Shown: piece after piece, positions 16,585-25,691 of the stretch | How the letters are laid out: the number at the start of each line of letters is the position of its first letter | Position numbering within the stretch: the first letter of the stretch is position 1 | Origin: Candidatus Sulfopaludibacter sp. SbA3 | GTDB taxonomy: Bacteria > Acidobacteriota > Terriglobia > Bryobacterales > Bryobacteraceae | DNA: 62,248 bases | Direction of reading: 5' to 3' | Assembly: GCA_945861625.1 (NCBI GenBank) | Contig: CAMAVI010000011.1 | Span: 1-62,248 of the forward strand | Translations under genes and position numbers: made by a program | The notes under the pieces: generated by a model | The model's database searches: none | Told to the model about the DNA's origin: nothing | What the model saw: only the letters and a program-made list of their open reading frames with translations

Positions 16585-18515
16585 GTGCGCTCGGCTCCCT
16601 GTGTGCCTTTCGCCTTCAGGTACGTGGCTAGCGCCAGCACCGGGAACGAATGACGGTAGTAGTGATATTGCAGATAAAAGACTCCCGGAAAGCCGGTGCC
16701 CGTGGCCAACGCTTCGTCCCAGCCGCCATCGGCCCGCTGCGTTTCCATCAAATATTCGATGCCTTTTTGCGCACTCTCGCTGGTCGAATCCCCGCTGGCG
16801 AGTAGCCCCAGGACCGCCCATGCTGTTTGCGATGGCGTGCTGGGCGCGGCCACGAACATGTTCCGGGCATAGCTTTCACAGCTCTCGCCCCAGCCGCCGT
16901 CCCCATTCTGGATGGAACGAAGCCATTCGCCCCCGCGCAAAATATAGGCCTCGCGGTTATCCTCGCCGGCTGCTTCCAGCCCGCGCAGCGCCAGGAACGT
17001 GCCGTATACGTAGTCGACTCCCCAGCGCCCGTACCAACTTCCGTCCTGCTCCTGGGTCCGCTTCAGAAATTCGATCCCTCGCCGGATGGCCGCATGGTCG
17101 CGTTTCACGCCGCATGCCGACAGCCCCTCCAGCACCCGGCCCGTGATGTCCGGACAAGTCGGATCGAGCATGGCGTTGTGATCGGCGAATGGAACCGAAC
17201 TCAAAAATTGCCAGTTATTGTCCACGTCAAACGCCGCCCAGCCGCCGTCTTTCGATTGCATGGCCAGCAGCCAGTCCACCGCGCGACGCATGCAGGCATC
17301 TTGCTTGACCGGATCGCTGCCGCGTGACCGTGCCAGGGCCAGCAGCACCTGCGCCGTATCGTCGATATCGGGATAGAACTCGTTGGCAAACTCGAAATAC
17401 CAGCCGGAGGGTTCCACGTTGGGCCGCTTGACGCTCCAGTCCCCGCGCCGCCGGACTTCCTTGGTCAAAAGCCAATCGGTGGAGCGGGCGAGTGCGTGAT
17501 CCGGTGCTTGCCCAGATTCGCCCAACGCATACGCGGCGATGCCGGTATCCCACACTACGGAAAAACAGGGCTGGAAAAAGAAGCCCCGCTCGTCATCCAC
17601 CAGCAGGTTAAAGAACTGCTGCTCGGCCTCCACCATGTCCGGGTGATCCTTGGCATAGCCCAGCAGATCCAGCGCCATAATGACGTACATCATGGGCGGG
17701 TAAATGGCCGCCACGCCGTCGCTGTAGCGTGTGCGCTCCAGCATCCACTTCTCGGCCCGCCGGATTGCCAGCCGCCGCAGGGACTTGGAACCATGCCGTT
17801 CCCAGAATTTCAAAGCGCGATCGGCCAGCAGAAAGAAATTGCGCCAACTAAAAAAGCCTTCATCGTTGGGGAACCGTAGCGGCACGCCGGGCACCAGAAG
17901 TTCGTCCACTGTAAACCCAGCCGGCGCCGGCCGCCCCGTATTGAGAGCGTCCACAATCGCCAGCGGAATAACGATCGCCCGCGTCCAGGACGCCATCTCG
18001 TAAATCAGTCGTCCCAGTAACATGCCTTCCACGGGTATGGAAGGCGCGTATTCGCGCGGATACAATCCGAACAGACTCAGGTTGACCTTGACGTAGCTGT
18101 TGGCCGCCTGCAAGCCACCCAGCGCCAAAATTCGCTCGCGCAGGCGCGTCAGATGCAAATCGTCGTAGGCGATTCCCGCCAGCTTTAGCGAAGTATAGGC
18201 CTTGACGGAGGCGCTGATTTCCGAAGGACCCTGCGCGTAGATGTTGAAGCCGCCGTCCGCCAGTTGCCGCGCCAGAATCGATTGCACGGCTTTCTGGATA
18301 CGCTCCTGGGAAGGTGGATTCCAAACGCCGTTCACGGGCGGATGCCGCCACAATTCCAGCAGGATGAAATCGGATTCCAGCGTTGTATCCGCCGTCAGAT
18401 CCGCCCACCAATATCCGTCGCGGTGCTGTTTGCCCAGCAGAAACCCGACCGCGTGCCGCAGCGTCTGCGCACAGCGGGTCAAAAGCGTATCGGTAACTTG
18501 GAGGCTCGGACTCAT
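16581..18515 (-). CDS. shc: Squalene-hopene cyclase
   Basis: This 644-residue cyclase has the catalytic DxDDTA motif (DIDDTA, residues 383-388). It also carries several QW repeats, for example QLADGGFNIY, QSKDGGWAAFDVD, QEQDGSWYGRWG and QNGDGGWGESCESY. It folds squalene into hopene/diplopterol at the membrane. Length matches bacterial SHC. Its ATG overlaps the ispH stop by 4 bp and its stop overlaps hpnH, showing a polycistronic unit. Confidence 0.95.
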   Translation of the reverse strand: MSPSLQVTDTLLTRCAQTLRHAVGFLLGKQHRDGYWWADLTADTTLESDFILLELWRHPPVNGVWNPPSQERIQKAVQSILARQLADGGFNIYAQGPSEISASVKAYTSLKLAGIAYDDLHLTRLRERILALGGLQAANSYVKVNLSLFGLYPREYAPSIPVEGMLLGRLIYEMASWTRAIVIPLAIVDALNTGRPAPAGFTVDELLVPGVPLRFPNDEGFFSWRNFFLLADRALKFWERHGSKSLRRLAIRRAEKWMLERTRYSDGVAAIYPPMMYVIMALDLLGYAKDHPDMVEAEQQFFNLLVDDERGFFFQPCFSVVWDTGIAAYALGESGQAPDHALARSTDWLLTKEVRRRGDWSVKRPNVEPSGWYFEFANEFYPDIDDTAQVLLALARSRGSDPVKQDACMRRAVDWLLAMQSKDGGWAAFDVDNNWQFLSSVPFADHNAMLDPTCPDITGRVLEGLSACGVKRDHAAIRRGIEFLKRTQEQDGSWYGRWGVDYVYGTFLALRGLEAAGEDNREAYILRGGEWLRSIQNGDGGWGESCESYARNMFVAAPSTPSQTAWAVLGLLASGDSTSESAQKGIEYLMETQRADGGWDEALATGTGFPGVFYLQYHYYRHSFPVLALATYLKAKGTQGAERT

Positions 18516-19501
18516 ACCCTCGCGATGGTATGCAGCTGTACCTTGCGGCCCAGTTCGTTCGGCAAGCTAAAGCGCACGTCTTCTTCCTTGATCTCAACTT
18601 CTTCCACTTCGCTGAAACCCTTGGTTTGCAGGGAGGCGATCAGTTCCTGCACCAGGTTCTCCGGCGCGGAGGCGCCCGCGGTCACGGCTACCGTTTCTAC
18701 GTCTTTCAGCCATTCCGGCCGGATCTCACTCAAGTCGTCGATCAGGTAGGACCGTATGCCCTCTTTCTCGCAAACTTCCACCAGGCGGCGCGAATTCGAA
18801 CTGTTCTGGGAACCTACCACCAGCAGCAACTGGCACAAGGGCGCCACGGCCTTGACCGCCAACTGGCGATTCTCCGTCGCGTAGCAGATGTCCTGCGCCG
18901 GCGGTCCTTGGATCTTGGGGAAGCGTTCCCTCAGGCGGGCGACGATGTCTTTGGTCTCTTCCAAACTCAGTGTCGTCTGTGTGATGAAACCCACCTTTTC
19001 AGGATTTCGAATCACGAGTTGGTCCACGTCCCCTACCGTGGAAACCAGCACGGTCGCTTCCGGCGCTTCGCCCAGCGTTCCGATCACTTCATCGTGATCT
19101 TTATGCCCAATCAGAACGATCGAGTAATCCTTGCGGGCGAACCTCACCGCTTCCAGATGCACTTTGGTTACCAGCGGGCACGTGGCGTCGATCACCTGCA
19201 GATCCCGCTCCAACGCTTCTTTCCGGACGCTGGGAGACACGCCGTGGGCGCTGAAAATGACGCGGGCGCCGGCGGGAACCTCGTGCAGTTCTTCGACGAA
19301 AACTGCTCCCGCGGCCCGCAATTCATCCACCACGTGCTTGTTATGGACAATTTCCTTGCGCACGTAGATCGGCGCGCCGTACAGTTCCAAAGCGATCTTG
19401 ACCACGTCGATGGCCCGCACCACGCCCGCACAGAAACCGCGAGGCCGCAACAGGATAATCTTTTTGGTGGAGACTTCGGTAGCGGACGCGAAAGTAGCCA
19501 T
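18512..19501 (-). CDS. ispH: 4-hydroxy-3-methylbut-2-enyl diphosphate reductase
   Basis: This 329-residue IspH/LytB has the three cluster cysteines in PRGFCAGVVRA (Cys24), IDATCPLVTKVH (Cys108) and QDICYATENRQ (Cys206), plus the HGVSPSV block. It makes IPP and DMAPP, the precursors used by the downstream hopanoid genes. As first gene of the operon it couples precursor supply to hopanoid synthesis. An extended -10 lies 11 nt before its ATG. Confidence 0.95.
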   Translation of the reverse strand: MATFASATEVSTKKIILLRPRGFCAGVVRAIDVVKIALELYGAPIYVRKEIVHNKHVVDELRAAGAVFVEELHEVPAGARVIFSAHGVSPSVRKEALERDLQVIDATCPLVTKVHLEAVRFARKDYSIVLIGHKDHDEVIGTLGEAPEATVLVSTVGDVDQLVIRNPEKVGFITQTTLSLEETKDIVARLRERFPKIQGPPAQDICYATENRQLAVKAVAPLCQLLLVVGSQNSSNSRRLVEVCEKEGIRSYLIDDLSEIRPEWLKDVETVAVTAGASAPENLVQELIASLQTKGFSEVEEVEIKEEDVRFSLPNELGRKVQLHTIARV

Positions 19502-19512
19502 AGAGAATACCC

Positions 19513-19521
19513 ATTATAACA
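19513..19521 (-). promoter_or_regulatory. Extended -10 promoter (TGTTATAAT) of the ispH-hopanoid operon
   Basis: On the minus strand TGTTATAAT combines a TGn extension with a consensus TATAAT, ending 11 nt before the ispH ATG. The predicted leader is only about 5 nt. No clear TTGACA-like -35 is visible, which fits an extended -10 promoter. Confidence 0.6.
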
Positions 19522-19580
19522 GGATGGTTTCTTCCGCCGGCTGAGGAAACGTTAATCGCAACTACAGAGGGATCAACCGT

Positions 19581-19880
19581 TTAGCGGGGGCCCAGTAATA
19601 TGCGATGAACGGCGGCGGGGCTGCTGGACCTGAGAATGCAGGTGCGCCGGTGGCTTTGCCCTTCCACTTGGACTTCGCCCTGCCGCCCTGTCACCCGGTA
19701 GCCCGCTCTAGCCCCATGGTGCAGAGTCAGGGATTCCAGCGGCCAGTCGGAATCGGCAATCATGCGAATTCCACCTTCCTGCCCGACGAGGATGGTCATT
19801 GGGGAACACGCTTCGCCATGGCGGCCCGCCGACTCGGCGGCCTCCAGGATTTCGCGGGCATGGTCCAGGAATAAGTCCAC
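19581..19880 (-). CDS. Conserved small protein of unknown function
   Basis: The product is 99 residues: an amphipathic N-terminal helix (MDLFLDHAREILEAAESAGRH), then TILVGQEGGIRMIADSDWPL and a basic end RRTCILRSSS. I recognise the ILVG...GGIRMIxDSDWPL pattern as a conserved acidobacterial hypothetical protein but know no function. The start is GTG 19880, 18 bp after the MBOAT gene, so it is probably the last gene of that operon. Confidence 0.65.
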   Translation of the reverse strand: MDLFLDHAREILEAAESAGRHGEACSPMTILVGQEGGIRMIADSDWPLESLTLHHGARAGYRVTGRQGEVQVEGQSHRRTCILRSSSPAAVHRILLGPR

Positions 19881-19898
19881 TGCTGCCGGACTTATCGC

Positions 19899-21206
19899 TC
19901 AAAACTGGAAGTACAAGAACATTTGCTGTTCCGGGAGGCTCAGCGCCGCCGTGATCAACCCCAGCAACAACAGCACTGTGCACGCCCAGGGATTCCAGTG
20001 GTTCGCGGTGATTGTCTTTGCCAGTTGAAGCCGCGGCTCCAGTAAATGGAATAGCACCACGCCGCACACGATCACCACGGCAATCCATTCGTCAGGTTGA
20101 AATCCAGAGAAGAACGGCCCATGGAATAGACCCGCCGTATACGCGGTCAGGTCGGAGAGGCGCTCGGTGCGGAACAACACCCAGCCCGCCACGGTGAGTT
20201 GCTGCATCAGCAGGATCGAGTTCATCCGCTTGGTCGCGTGATGGATCACCAGCAGGAACCCGTGATAAATCCCCCACAGCAAGAAGGTCCATTGGTAGCC
20301 GTGCCACAGGCCACACACCGCCATGGTCACCAGCAGATTCAAGTACATCGGGATGCGAGATCTTGAACGGTGGCCGGGTAATGAGAAATACACATAGTCA
20401 CGCAGCCAGTTGGAAAGCGAGATGTGCCAGCGGCGCCAGAAGTCAGCCGGGTTGCGCGCCAGGTACGGCCAGTTGAAGTTTTCCGGCAGCTGGTAGCCGA
20501 ACAGTCGCGCCGCGCCCAGCGCCATGTCGCTGTAGCCGGAAAAATCGCAGTAGATCTGCGCTGCGAATCCGTAAGTCGCCAGCAGAATCCGGCTCGGGCT
20601 CACCTCCTGGTGCATGTGGATATCCGCAAACACGGGATTGGCCACCAGGCCCAGGTTGTCCGCCAGCGCCAGTTTCTTGAACAAGCCAAAGACGATGAGC
20701 ACAACGCCTTCCCACCGCGCCGCGGAATCGACGAGAGGCCGCTTCGCGAGTTGCGGAAGGAACTCCTCCGCACGAACAATGGGTCCGGCCGTGAGCCGCG
20801 GGAAGAAGCTCATGTACAGGCCGAAGTCCAACAGATTCCCGGCTCCAGGTTTCGCGCTCCGGTAGGATTCCATCATCCAGGCGATGGCTTGCAGTAAGTA
20901 GAAACTCAGCCCAACGGGCACGGGATTCAACCAGCCTTTCGCAGCCGCCAGACCGCCGGCGGCGATCCACACTCCGGCGATCAGCACACCACGATTGGCC
21001 ATACGCGCCACCGCGAAACTTCCCGCCGTGACGCCGGCCAGAAGCAGCATATAAATCAACTTCGATCCGGCCGGGAAAAATGACGAATAGATAAAATAGC
21101 TCGCCGCGATCAGCAGCATCTTGCGGGCCGCGTTGTGCCGGATCAGTTGGCACGCGCACCACAGTGCAACGACGACAAACCAGAAGGCAGGAGAGTCAAA
21201 GGACAC
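19899..21206 (-). CDS. MBOAT-family membrane O-acyltransferase (AlgI-like)
   Basis: This 435-residue multispanning protein has the AlgI/DltB-type core: GLSFYLLQAIAWMMESYR, FPRLTAGPIVRAEEFLPQL, IYCDFSGYSDMALGAARLFG, NFNWPYLARNPADFWRRWHI and the conserved His in VCGLWHGYQWTF. MBOAT proteins of this branch move acyl (often acetyl) groups across the membrane to polysaccharides. It overlaps the upstream SGNH gene by 11 bp, the usual partner for periplasmic O-acetyl transfer. The target polymer is unknown. Confidence 0.85.
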   Translation of the reverse strand: MSFDSPAFWFVVVALWCACQLIRHNAARKMLLIAASYFIYSSFFPAGSKLIYMLLLAGVTAGSFAVARMANRGVLIAGVWIAAGGLAAAKGWLNPVPVGLSFYLLQAIAWMMESYRSAKPGAGNLLDFGLYMSFFPRLTAGPIVRAEEFLPQLAKRPLVDSAARWEGVVLIVFGLFKKLALADNLGLVANPVFADIHMHQEVSPSRILLATYGFAAQIYCDFSGYSDMALGAARLFGYQLPENFNWPYLARNPADFWRRWHISLSNWLRDYVYFSLPGHRSRSRIPMYLNLLVTMAVCGLWHGYQWTFLLWGIYHGFLLVIHHATKRMNSILLMQQLTVAGWVLFRTERLSDLTAYTAGLFHGPFFSGFQPDEWIAVVIVCGVVLFHLLEPRLQLAKTITANHWNPWACTVLLLLGLITAALSLPEQQMFLYFQF

Positions 21207-22266
21207 GGGTGCGCAAGTACTCCGTAAACTGCTGGCCGCCGTTGCGGTTCAGATGGACCGTATCGGCGAACATGCTGCAATCGGCCTCGAAATCGGGCAG
21301 AACCGTCACGCCCGCCACGCCCGCCGCCACTTTTCGGATGGTCTCTTGCGAACGTGCCCGGTACGTGGCCCGATACTGCTCAAACTCCGGATCGTAAACC
21401 GGCGCCGCGATCACGTACACCGGCGCCACCGCCGCGAGCGCCCGCAACAGGTGGCGAAAGCGTTGAGTTTCGAAGGCATCCACTTCTAACGGCTTGCCTG
21501 CGCGCACAGCATAACCCACCTGCACCTTCGCATAGTCGTTCGCGGCCGGATCCCGCGCCACCTCCAACCGCCGGATTTTTTCATTGAGCTCCGCGAGTGG
21601 CCCAATGCCGCATAGCGAAAACGAGTTACTCGACTCATACGCCGGAGTGTCGCGGTTCAGGTCCGCCAGGTATTGGCGAACCCGCGCGGCTTCGTCGAGC
21701 CTGCGGGCCGGATGCAGCAGAACGTCGCGCAGTTCGGAATGGTAGAGCGCCGGGCGGATCGCCACCCGCGAGGCATATTCCAGGTAGCTCGCCGAGTCTT
21801 GGGTGTGCGTGGTCAAACGTTCGAGATCCTCACGACCCACCACTGTCTTCAGTAACATCAGATCGTTTAGCAAGTAGCTAAAATTCGGACGTAAACTCAG
21901 CACCTCCGGAGTCGTCGTCAGAATAATCTTGCGGGGCTGGACTCCTTCGCGCATGGCCAGTGAAAGCATGCGCTCGAACAAATAGACGTGCCCACCAGGA
22001 ATGCCCAAATTGAGCGCCCTCACGTCCGGCGAATGCGCATGGAACCACTCCGCGTGGAAGTCCTCCGCCGCCGTTGAGTTTCCCAGTACGATAATCGCCG
22101 CATCGCGATGCGCCCGGCTCCGTGCGCGCGCCACCTCAACGGGCAGAGAAGCACTCTCATTAGAAAGCAGGAGCGTGAAGCCGTCGAAATAAAACAACCA
22201 CACGGTGACGGCGACGATGCCCCAGAAGGTCCCCACTCCCAGCGCTCGCGATATACCGTGCCTCAT
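21196..22266 (-). CDS. Membrane-anchored SGNH-fold protein, AlgJ/AlgX-like partner of the MBOAT enzyme
   Basis: The 356-residue protein has one N-terminal membrane helix (VGTFWGIVAVTVWLFYF). An SGNH-like domain follows with IIVLGNSTAAEDF (Ser in GNS), ALNLGIPGG and a C-terminal CSMFADTVHLNRNGGQQF (Asp-x-x-His dyad). The catalytic residues are present, so an active periplasmic acyltransferase or esterase is likely. It overlaps the MFS gene by 4 bp (ATGA). Confidence 0.7.
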   Translation of the reverse strand: MRHGISRALGVGTFWGIVAVTVWLFYFDGFTLLLSNESASLPVEVARARSRAHRDAAIIVLGNSTAAEDFHAEWFHAHSPDVRALNLGIPGGHVYLFERMLSLAMREGVQPRKIILTTTPEVLSLRPNFSYLLNDLMLLKTVVGREDLERLTTHTQDSASYLEYASRVAIRPALYHSELRDVLLHPARRLDEAARVRQYLADLNRDTPAYESSNSFSLCGIGPLAELNEKIRRLEVARDPAANDYAKVQVGYAVRAGKPLEVDAFETQRFRHLLRALAAVAPVYVIAAPVYDPEFEQYRATYRARSQETIRKVAAGVAGVTVLPDFEADCSMFADTVHLNRNGGQQFTEYLRTRVL

Positions 22267-23492
22267 GCCACTTCAACTGCCTCGGGCGCGGGCTCGTTTT
22301 TCCAATGCCGCAGACTTCGCGACAGCGCCCCGATCCCGGCCACCACCACGATGGTCGCGATGCCGCCCCACACCACGGAGGGCACCGTTCCCAGCCACGC
22401 CGCTGCCCAGCCCGATTCCACCGCGCCCCACTGGTTCGAGCATGCGATGAACAGCCCATTGACCGCCGACACTCTCCCGCGCAAGTGATCCGGCGTCCGC
22501 GTCTGCACCAGCGTCAAGCGCAGCACCACGCTGACGCTATCGAACACGCCGGTGAAAAACAGCATGGCGAAGGCCACCCACGCCGACTTGGCCAGGGCGA
22601 AGCCAATCGTAGCGACTCCGAATCCAGCCACCGCCCACAGCAGAACCTTGCCGGCGTTTTGCGTTCTTCCGCGATGCGCCAGGATTACCGCCATCAGCGC
22701 CGCGCCGAATGCCGGAGCCGCGCGTAGCCATCCCAATCCCGTTGCGCCCACGTGCAGTATGTCCTGCGCAAAGATCGGCAGCAGGGTCACCGCGCCGCCG
22801 AAAAACACCGCCAGCAGATCCAGACTCAACGCGGCCAAGATGACTTTCTCGCGCCATACGAAGCGGATGCCTTCGCCCACCTGCCTCCAATTCATTGGAG
22901 GCTTACTGGACTCTTCGCGCGGCTTCAGACGCAACAGTGCATAGCACGCCAGCGACGCCAGCGCGCAAAACGCCTGTGCCAGGTATACGGACCCGCTCCC
23001 TTTCCAGGCAATGAGCAACCCCGCCAGCGCCGGTCCCGTCACGGTTGCCATCTCGCGTCCTGTTCCCTGCCAACTGATGGCACTGGTCAAGTTCTCGGGC
23101 TCCACCACCTGCAGCAGCATCGCCGAACTCGCGGGCCACTGAAACGCGCGCGCCGTGGCCACCAGCAACAGGCACGTGTAAATTAAGAACACTCCGCGCG
23201 AAGCCCCCGCGCCCGCCAATAGGAATCCCACCAGTGCCACGATGGTCTGCGTCAGGATCGCCGTCTTGCGCCGGTCGAAATGGTCCGCCGCGTATCCCGC
23301 TGCGAACGTAAACAAGATCGGCGGGATGATCTGCACCAGGCCCACATTGCCCAGCACGATCGCCGAGTGCGTCGCCTGGTACAAGTCCCAGCCGACCACG
23401 ATCGACAGCATCTGCTGCGCGAGCATCGCCAAAACGCCGGACGCCAGCAGGAACTGGAAATTCCTGGATTTTAGGGAGGCGTAAGCAGCCAC
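22263..23492 (-). CDS. MFS transporter (MFS_3 / EntS-like)
   Basis: This 409-residue protein has ~12 hydrophobic helices, the GYAADHFDRRKTAILTQ motif-A loop between helices 2 and 3, and QWPASSAMLLQVVEPENLTSA typical of the MFS_3 exporter branch. The substrate is not evident. It is the first gene of an operon with the SGNH, MBOAT and small protein genes. The start is GTG 23492. Confidence 0.8.
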   Translation of the reverse strand: MAAYASLKSRNFQFLLASGVLAMLAQQMLSIVVGWDLYQATHSAIVLGNVGLVQIIPPILFTFAAGYAADHFDRRKTAILTQTIVALVGFLLAGAGASRGVFLIYTCLLLVATARAFQWPASSAMLLQVVEPENLTSAISWQGTGREMATVTGPALAGLLIAWKGSGSVYLAQAFCALASLACYALLRLKPREESSKPPMNWRQVGEGIRFVWREKVILAALSLDLLAVFFGGAVTLLPIFAQDILHVGATGLGWLRAAPAFGAALMAVILAHRGRTQNAGKVLLWAVAGFGVATIGFALAKSAWVAFAMLFFTGVFDSVSVVLRLTLVQTRTPDHLRGRVSAVNGLFIACSNQWGAVESGWAAAWLGTVPSVVWGGIATIVVVAGIGALSRSLRHWKNEPAPEAVEVA

Positions 23493-23521
23493 TTCTGATT
23501 AGTGTCGCATCTTGCCCGGCG

Positions 23522-23959
23522 TTAATGCGGCAACTTGGGCCGCAACATGCCGTAGAGCCAGGTCCCGGCCAACGCGCTGGCGATTGCCGCGAGCATGACC
23601 GTGATTCCGTTGCCCACCAGCACGAACAGAGGCCCCGGACAAGCGCCGGTCAGCGCCCATCCTAAGCCGAAGATCGTGCCGCCCAGCACATAGCGCACGC
23701 CGGTGCCCATGGTTTTCGGCGAGATGACGATTCGCTCGCCCGTGATCGCTTTCGCGTTCAATCGTTTGATGATGGCGACCGATGCGGCAGCCACCACAAC
23801 GGCGGCGCCGATGATTTCATACATGCGCGGCGACTGAAACCGGAACATCTCCTGAATTCGGAACCAGGAAAGCACTTCCGACATCGTCAATGTGATGCCG
23901 AAGCACACGCCGAGCAGCAAGTGCGCGGTGAGTGCCCAACGATTGTGATGCGTATTCAT
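23522..23959 (-). CDS. YeeE/YedE-family membrane protein, second half of a pair
   Basis: The product is 145 residues with four hydrophobic segments and a GWALTGACPGPLFVLVGNG signature, in which the Cys is conserved in YeeE/YedE (DUF6691) sulfur-transport proteins. The frame extends upstream to 24175, but ATG 23959 (MNTHHNRWALTAHLLLGV) lies 5 bp after the partner gene and is the credible start. Two half-size proteins probably assemble as one channel for thiosulfate or a similar sulfur species. Confidence 0.75.
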   Translation of the reverse strand: MNTHHNRWALTAHLLLGVCFGITLTMSEVLSWFRIQEMFRFQSPRMYEIIGAAVVVAAASVAIIKRLNAKAITGERIVISPKTMGTGVRYVLGGTIFGLGWALTGACPGPLFVLVGNGITVMLAAIASALAGTWLYGMLRPKLPH

Positions 23960-23964
23960 GGTGC

Positions 23965-24534
23965 TCAAAATAGGAACGGAAAGATAAAATGCGTGGCCAA
24001 TAAGCCCCCAGCAAAAAAGCCTGCCACTGCGACTAACGACGGCAACTGCAAATCCGCGAGTCCCGCAATCGCATGTCCAGAAGTGCATCCGCCCGCGTAA
24101 GACGCGCCAAACCCTACCAGGAATCCGCCCACGATCACCGGGACAAATCCCTTGACCGTCGCCAGCGTGGACCAAGCGAACACCTCACGCGGCGCGAGCC
24201 CCGAAAAATCGTGGATTCCCAGATTCCCCAAAGCGTCTCTTGTCGCTTGCGAGATTGCCACGTCGTGGGGCCCCATCCATTGCGAAGCCAGAAATCCTCC
24301 CACGCCCGCCCCGCCCACGAACAGCAAATTCCACAGCCCGGTCTGCTTCCAGTCATACCGGAAATACTCAAGCCGGCTGGAAAATAGAGCCGAACACAGA
24401 TGCCGCAGGTTTGCTGAAACTCCGAACATCCGGTTTTCAAGAATTAATAATGCCGGAACGAACAATCCAATCACCGGACCGGCAACATACCAGGGCCAGG
24501 CTTCGGAAAAGACTTCAGAAAACAGACTTGCCAT
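23965..24534 (-). CDS. YeeE/YedE-family membrane protein, first half of a pair
   Basis: The 189-residue protein has five hydrophobic segments and the conserved GFGASYAGGCTSGHAIAGL block (Cys and His of the YeeE family). A GGAGG-like Shine-Dalgarno sequence lies 8 nt before ATG 24534, unlike the leaderless neighbours. It forms a two-gene operon with the next gene. Confidence 0.8.
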   Translation of the reverse strand: MASLFSEVFSEAWPWYVAGPVIGLFVPALLILENRMFGVSANLRHLCSALFSSRLEYFRYDWKQTGLWNLLFVGGAGVGGFLASQWMGPHDVAISQATRDALGNLGIHDFSGLAPREVFAWSTLATVKGFVPVIVGGFLVGFGASYAGGCTSGHAIAGLADLQLPSLVAVAGFFAGGLLATHFIFPFLF

Positions 24535-24581
24535 GCTTTGCTTCCTCCGAGAAACTCCCCGCCTCGCCAGAATAGGCGCGC

Positions 24582-24587
24582 TAGAAT
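24582..24587 (+). promoter_or_regulatory. Leaderless -10 (TAGAAT-N6-TTG) of the pepP-accB-accC operon
   Basis: TAGAAT is followed by 6 nt and TTG 24594. The same hexamer and spacing precede the TTG start of mqnP. Confidence 0.5.
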
Positions 24588-24593
24588 AACAGT

Positions 24594-25679
24594 TTGAACC
24601 ATTTGAGCGAGATTGAACAGCGCCGCCAGGACGTCTCGGCGGGCCTGGCCGGGCTGAAAGCGGACGCCCTGCTGGTCACCTCGGCCGCCAACGTCCGTTA
24701 CCTTTCCGGTTTCGACGGATCGAACGGCTTGATTCTGCTGACGCCCACGGAAACCCACTTCTTCACCGATCCCCGCTACGAGATTGCCGCCAAGCAGAAC
24801 ATCACCGGCAAAGTCCACGTGGTCAAAGGCCCGCTGATTGCCGCGGCCGCCAAGATCATCCAACGCAAGCGGATCAAGCGGATCGGCTTTGAAAGCGGCT
24901 GGACGCAGTACGACGCCTATCAACGCCTACGGGACGCTCTGCCGCGCTCCCTGTCGCTGGTCCCCATCGGCCGCGTCATCGAAGAGCGCCGGATGATCAA
25001 GTCGGCCGCCGAGATCGATATCATCCGCCGTAGCGTCAATCTCAATTCAGAAGCTTACTCTCGCGTGCTCAAACGGATTCGCCCCGGTGTGCGGGAGCTG
25101 GATATCGCCGCTGAAATCGAGTTCCAAATGAAGGTGCTGGGCGCCGAGAAGCCCGCCTTCGATACTATCGTCGCCGCCGGACCCCGCGCGGCGCTGCCGC
25201 ACGCTCATCCCGGTTCTTACCGGCTGGCGGGCAATGAACTACTATTGATGGATATGGGCGCGAGCCTCCAGGGCTATTGCAGCGACATGACCCGCACGGT
25301 TCATCTGGGCAAGCCGCCGAAGAAGATCCGCGATTTGTATAACGCGGTGCTGGAAGCTCAGCTTGCCGGAATCGCCGCGGTCCGCCCCGGCGTAACCGCG
25401 GGGAAAGTGGATGCCGCCACCCGCAACGTCCTTAAGAAACACAAGCTCGACAAGGCCTTCGTTCACTCCACCGGGCACGGCCTGGGACTCGAAATCCACG
25501 AGCCGCCGCGTCTCGGCAAGAAAGATCCCACCAAGCTCGCGGTTGGCATGGCTATCACCATCGAGCCCGGCGTTTACATCGAGGGACTGGCCGGCATCCG
25601 CATCGAAGACACCGTCCTTGTAACGCAGAATGGTTGTGAAGTTTTGACGCCATCCTCGAAAGAGTTCATCGTTTTATAA
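24594..25679 (+). CDS. Xaa-Pro aminopeptidase (M24B)
   Basis: This 361-residue protein has a creatinase-type N-terminal domain (residues ~5-130) and a pita-bread metallopeptidase domain. Metal ligands are visible in LLMDMGASLQGYCSDMTRT (two Asp), HSTGHGLGLEIHE (His), ITIEPGVYIEG (Glu) and IRIEDTVLVT (Glu). It removes N-terminal residues before proline. The start is TTG 24594, supported by TAGAAT-N6. accB follows after 12 bp, an arrangement common in acidobacteria and Firmicutes. Confidence 0.85.
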   Translation: MNHLSEIEQRRQDVSAGLAGLKADALLVTSAANVRYLSGFDGSNGLILLTPTETHFFTDPRYEIAAKQNITGKVHVVKGPLIAAAAKIIQRKRIKRIGFESGWTQYDAYQRLRDALPRSLSLVPIGRVIEERRMIKSAAEIDIIRRSVNLNSEAYSRVLKRIRPGVRELDIAAEIEFQMKVLGAEKPAFDTIVAAGPRAALPHAHPGSYRLAGNELLLMDMGASLQGYCSDMTRTVHLGKPPKKIRDLYNAVLEAQLAGIAAVRPGVTAGKVDAATRNVLKKHKLDKAFVHSTGHGLGLEIHEPPRLGKKDPTKLAVGMAITIEPGVYIEGLAGIRIEDTVLVTQNGCEVLTPSSKEFIVL

Positions 25680-25691
25680 ATCACACCTATA

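Noticed and set aside
18530-19519. 329-codon plus-strand frame exactly opposite ispH
   Set aside because: Mirror of a highly conserved enzyme; no domain in the antisense product.
23960-24175. N-terminal extension of the second YeeE protein
   Set aside because: Lies inside the first YeeE gene and looks non-coding; ATG 23959 starts a normal family N-terminus.
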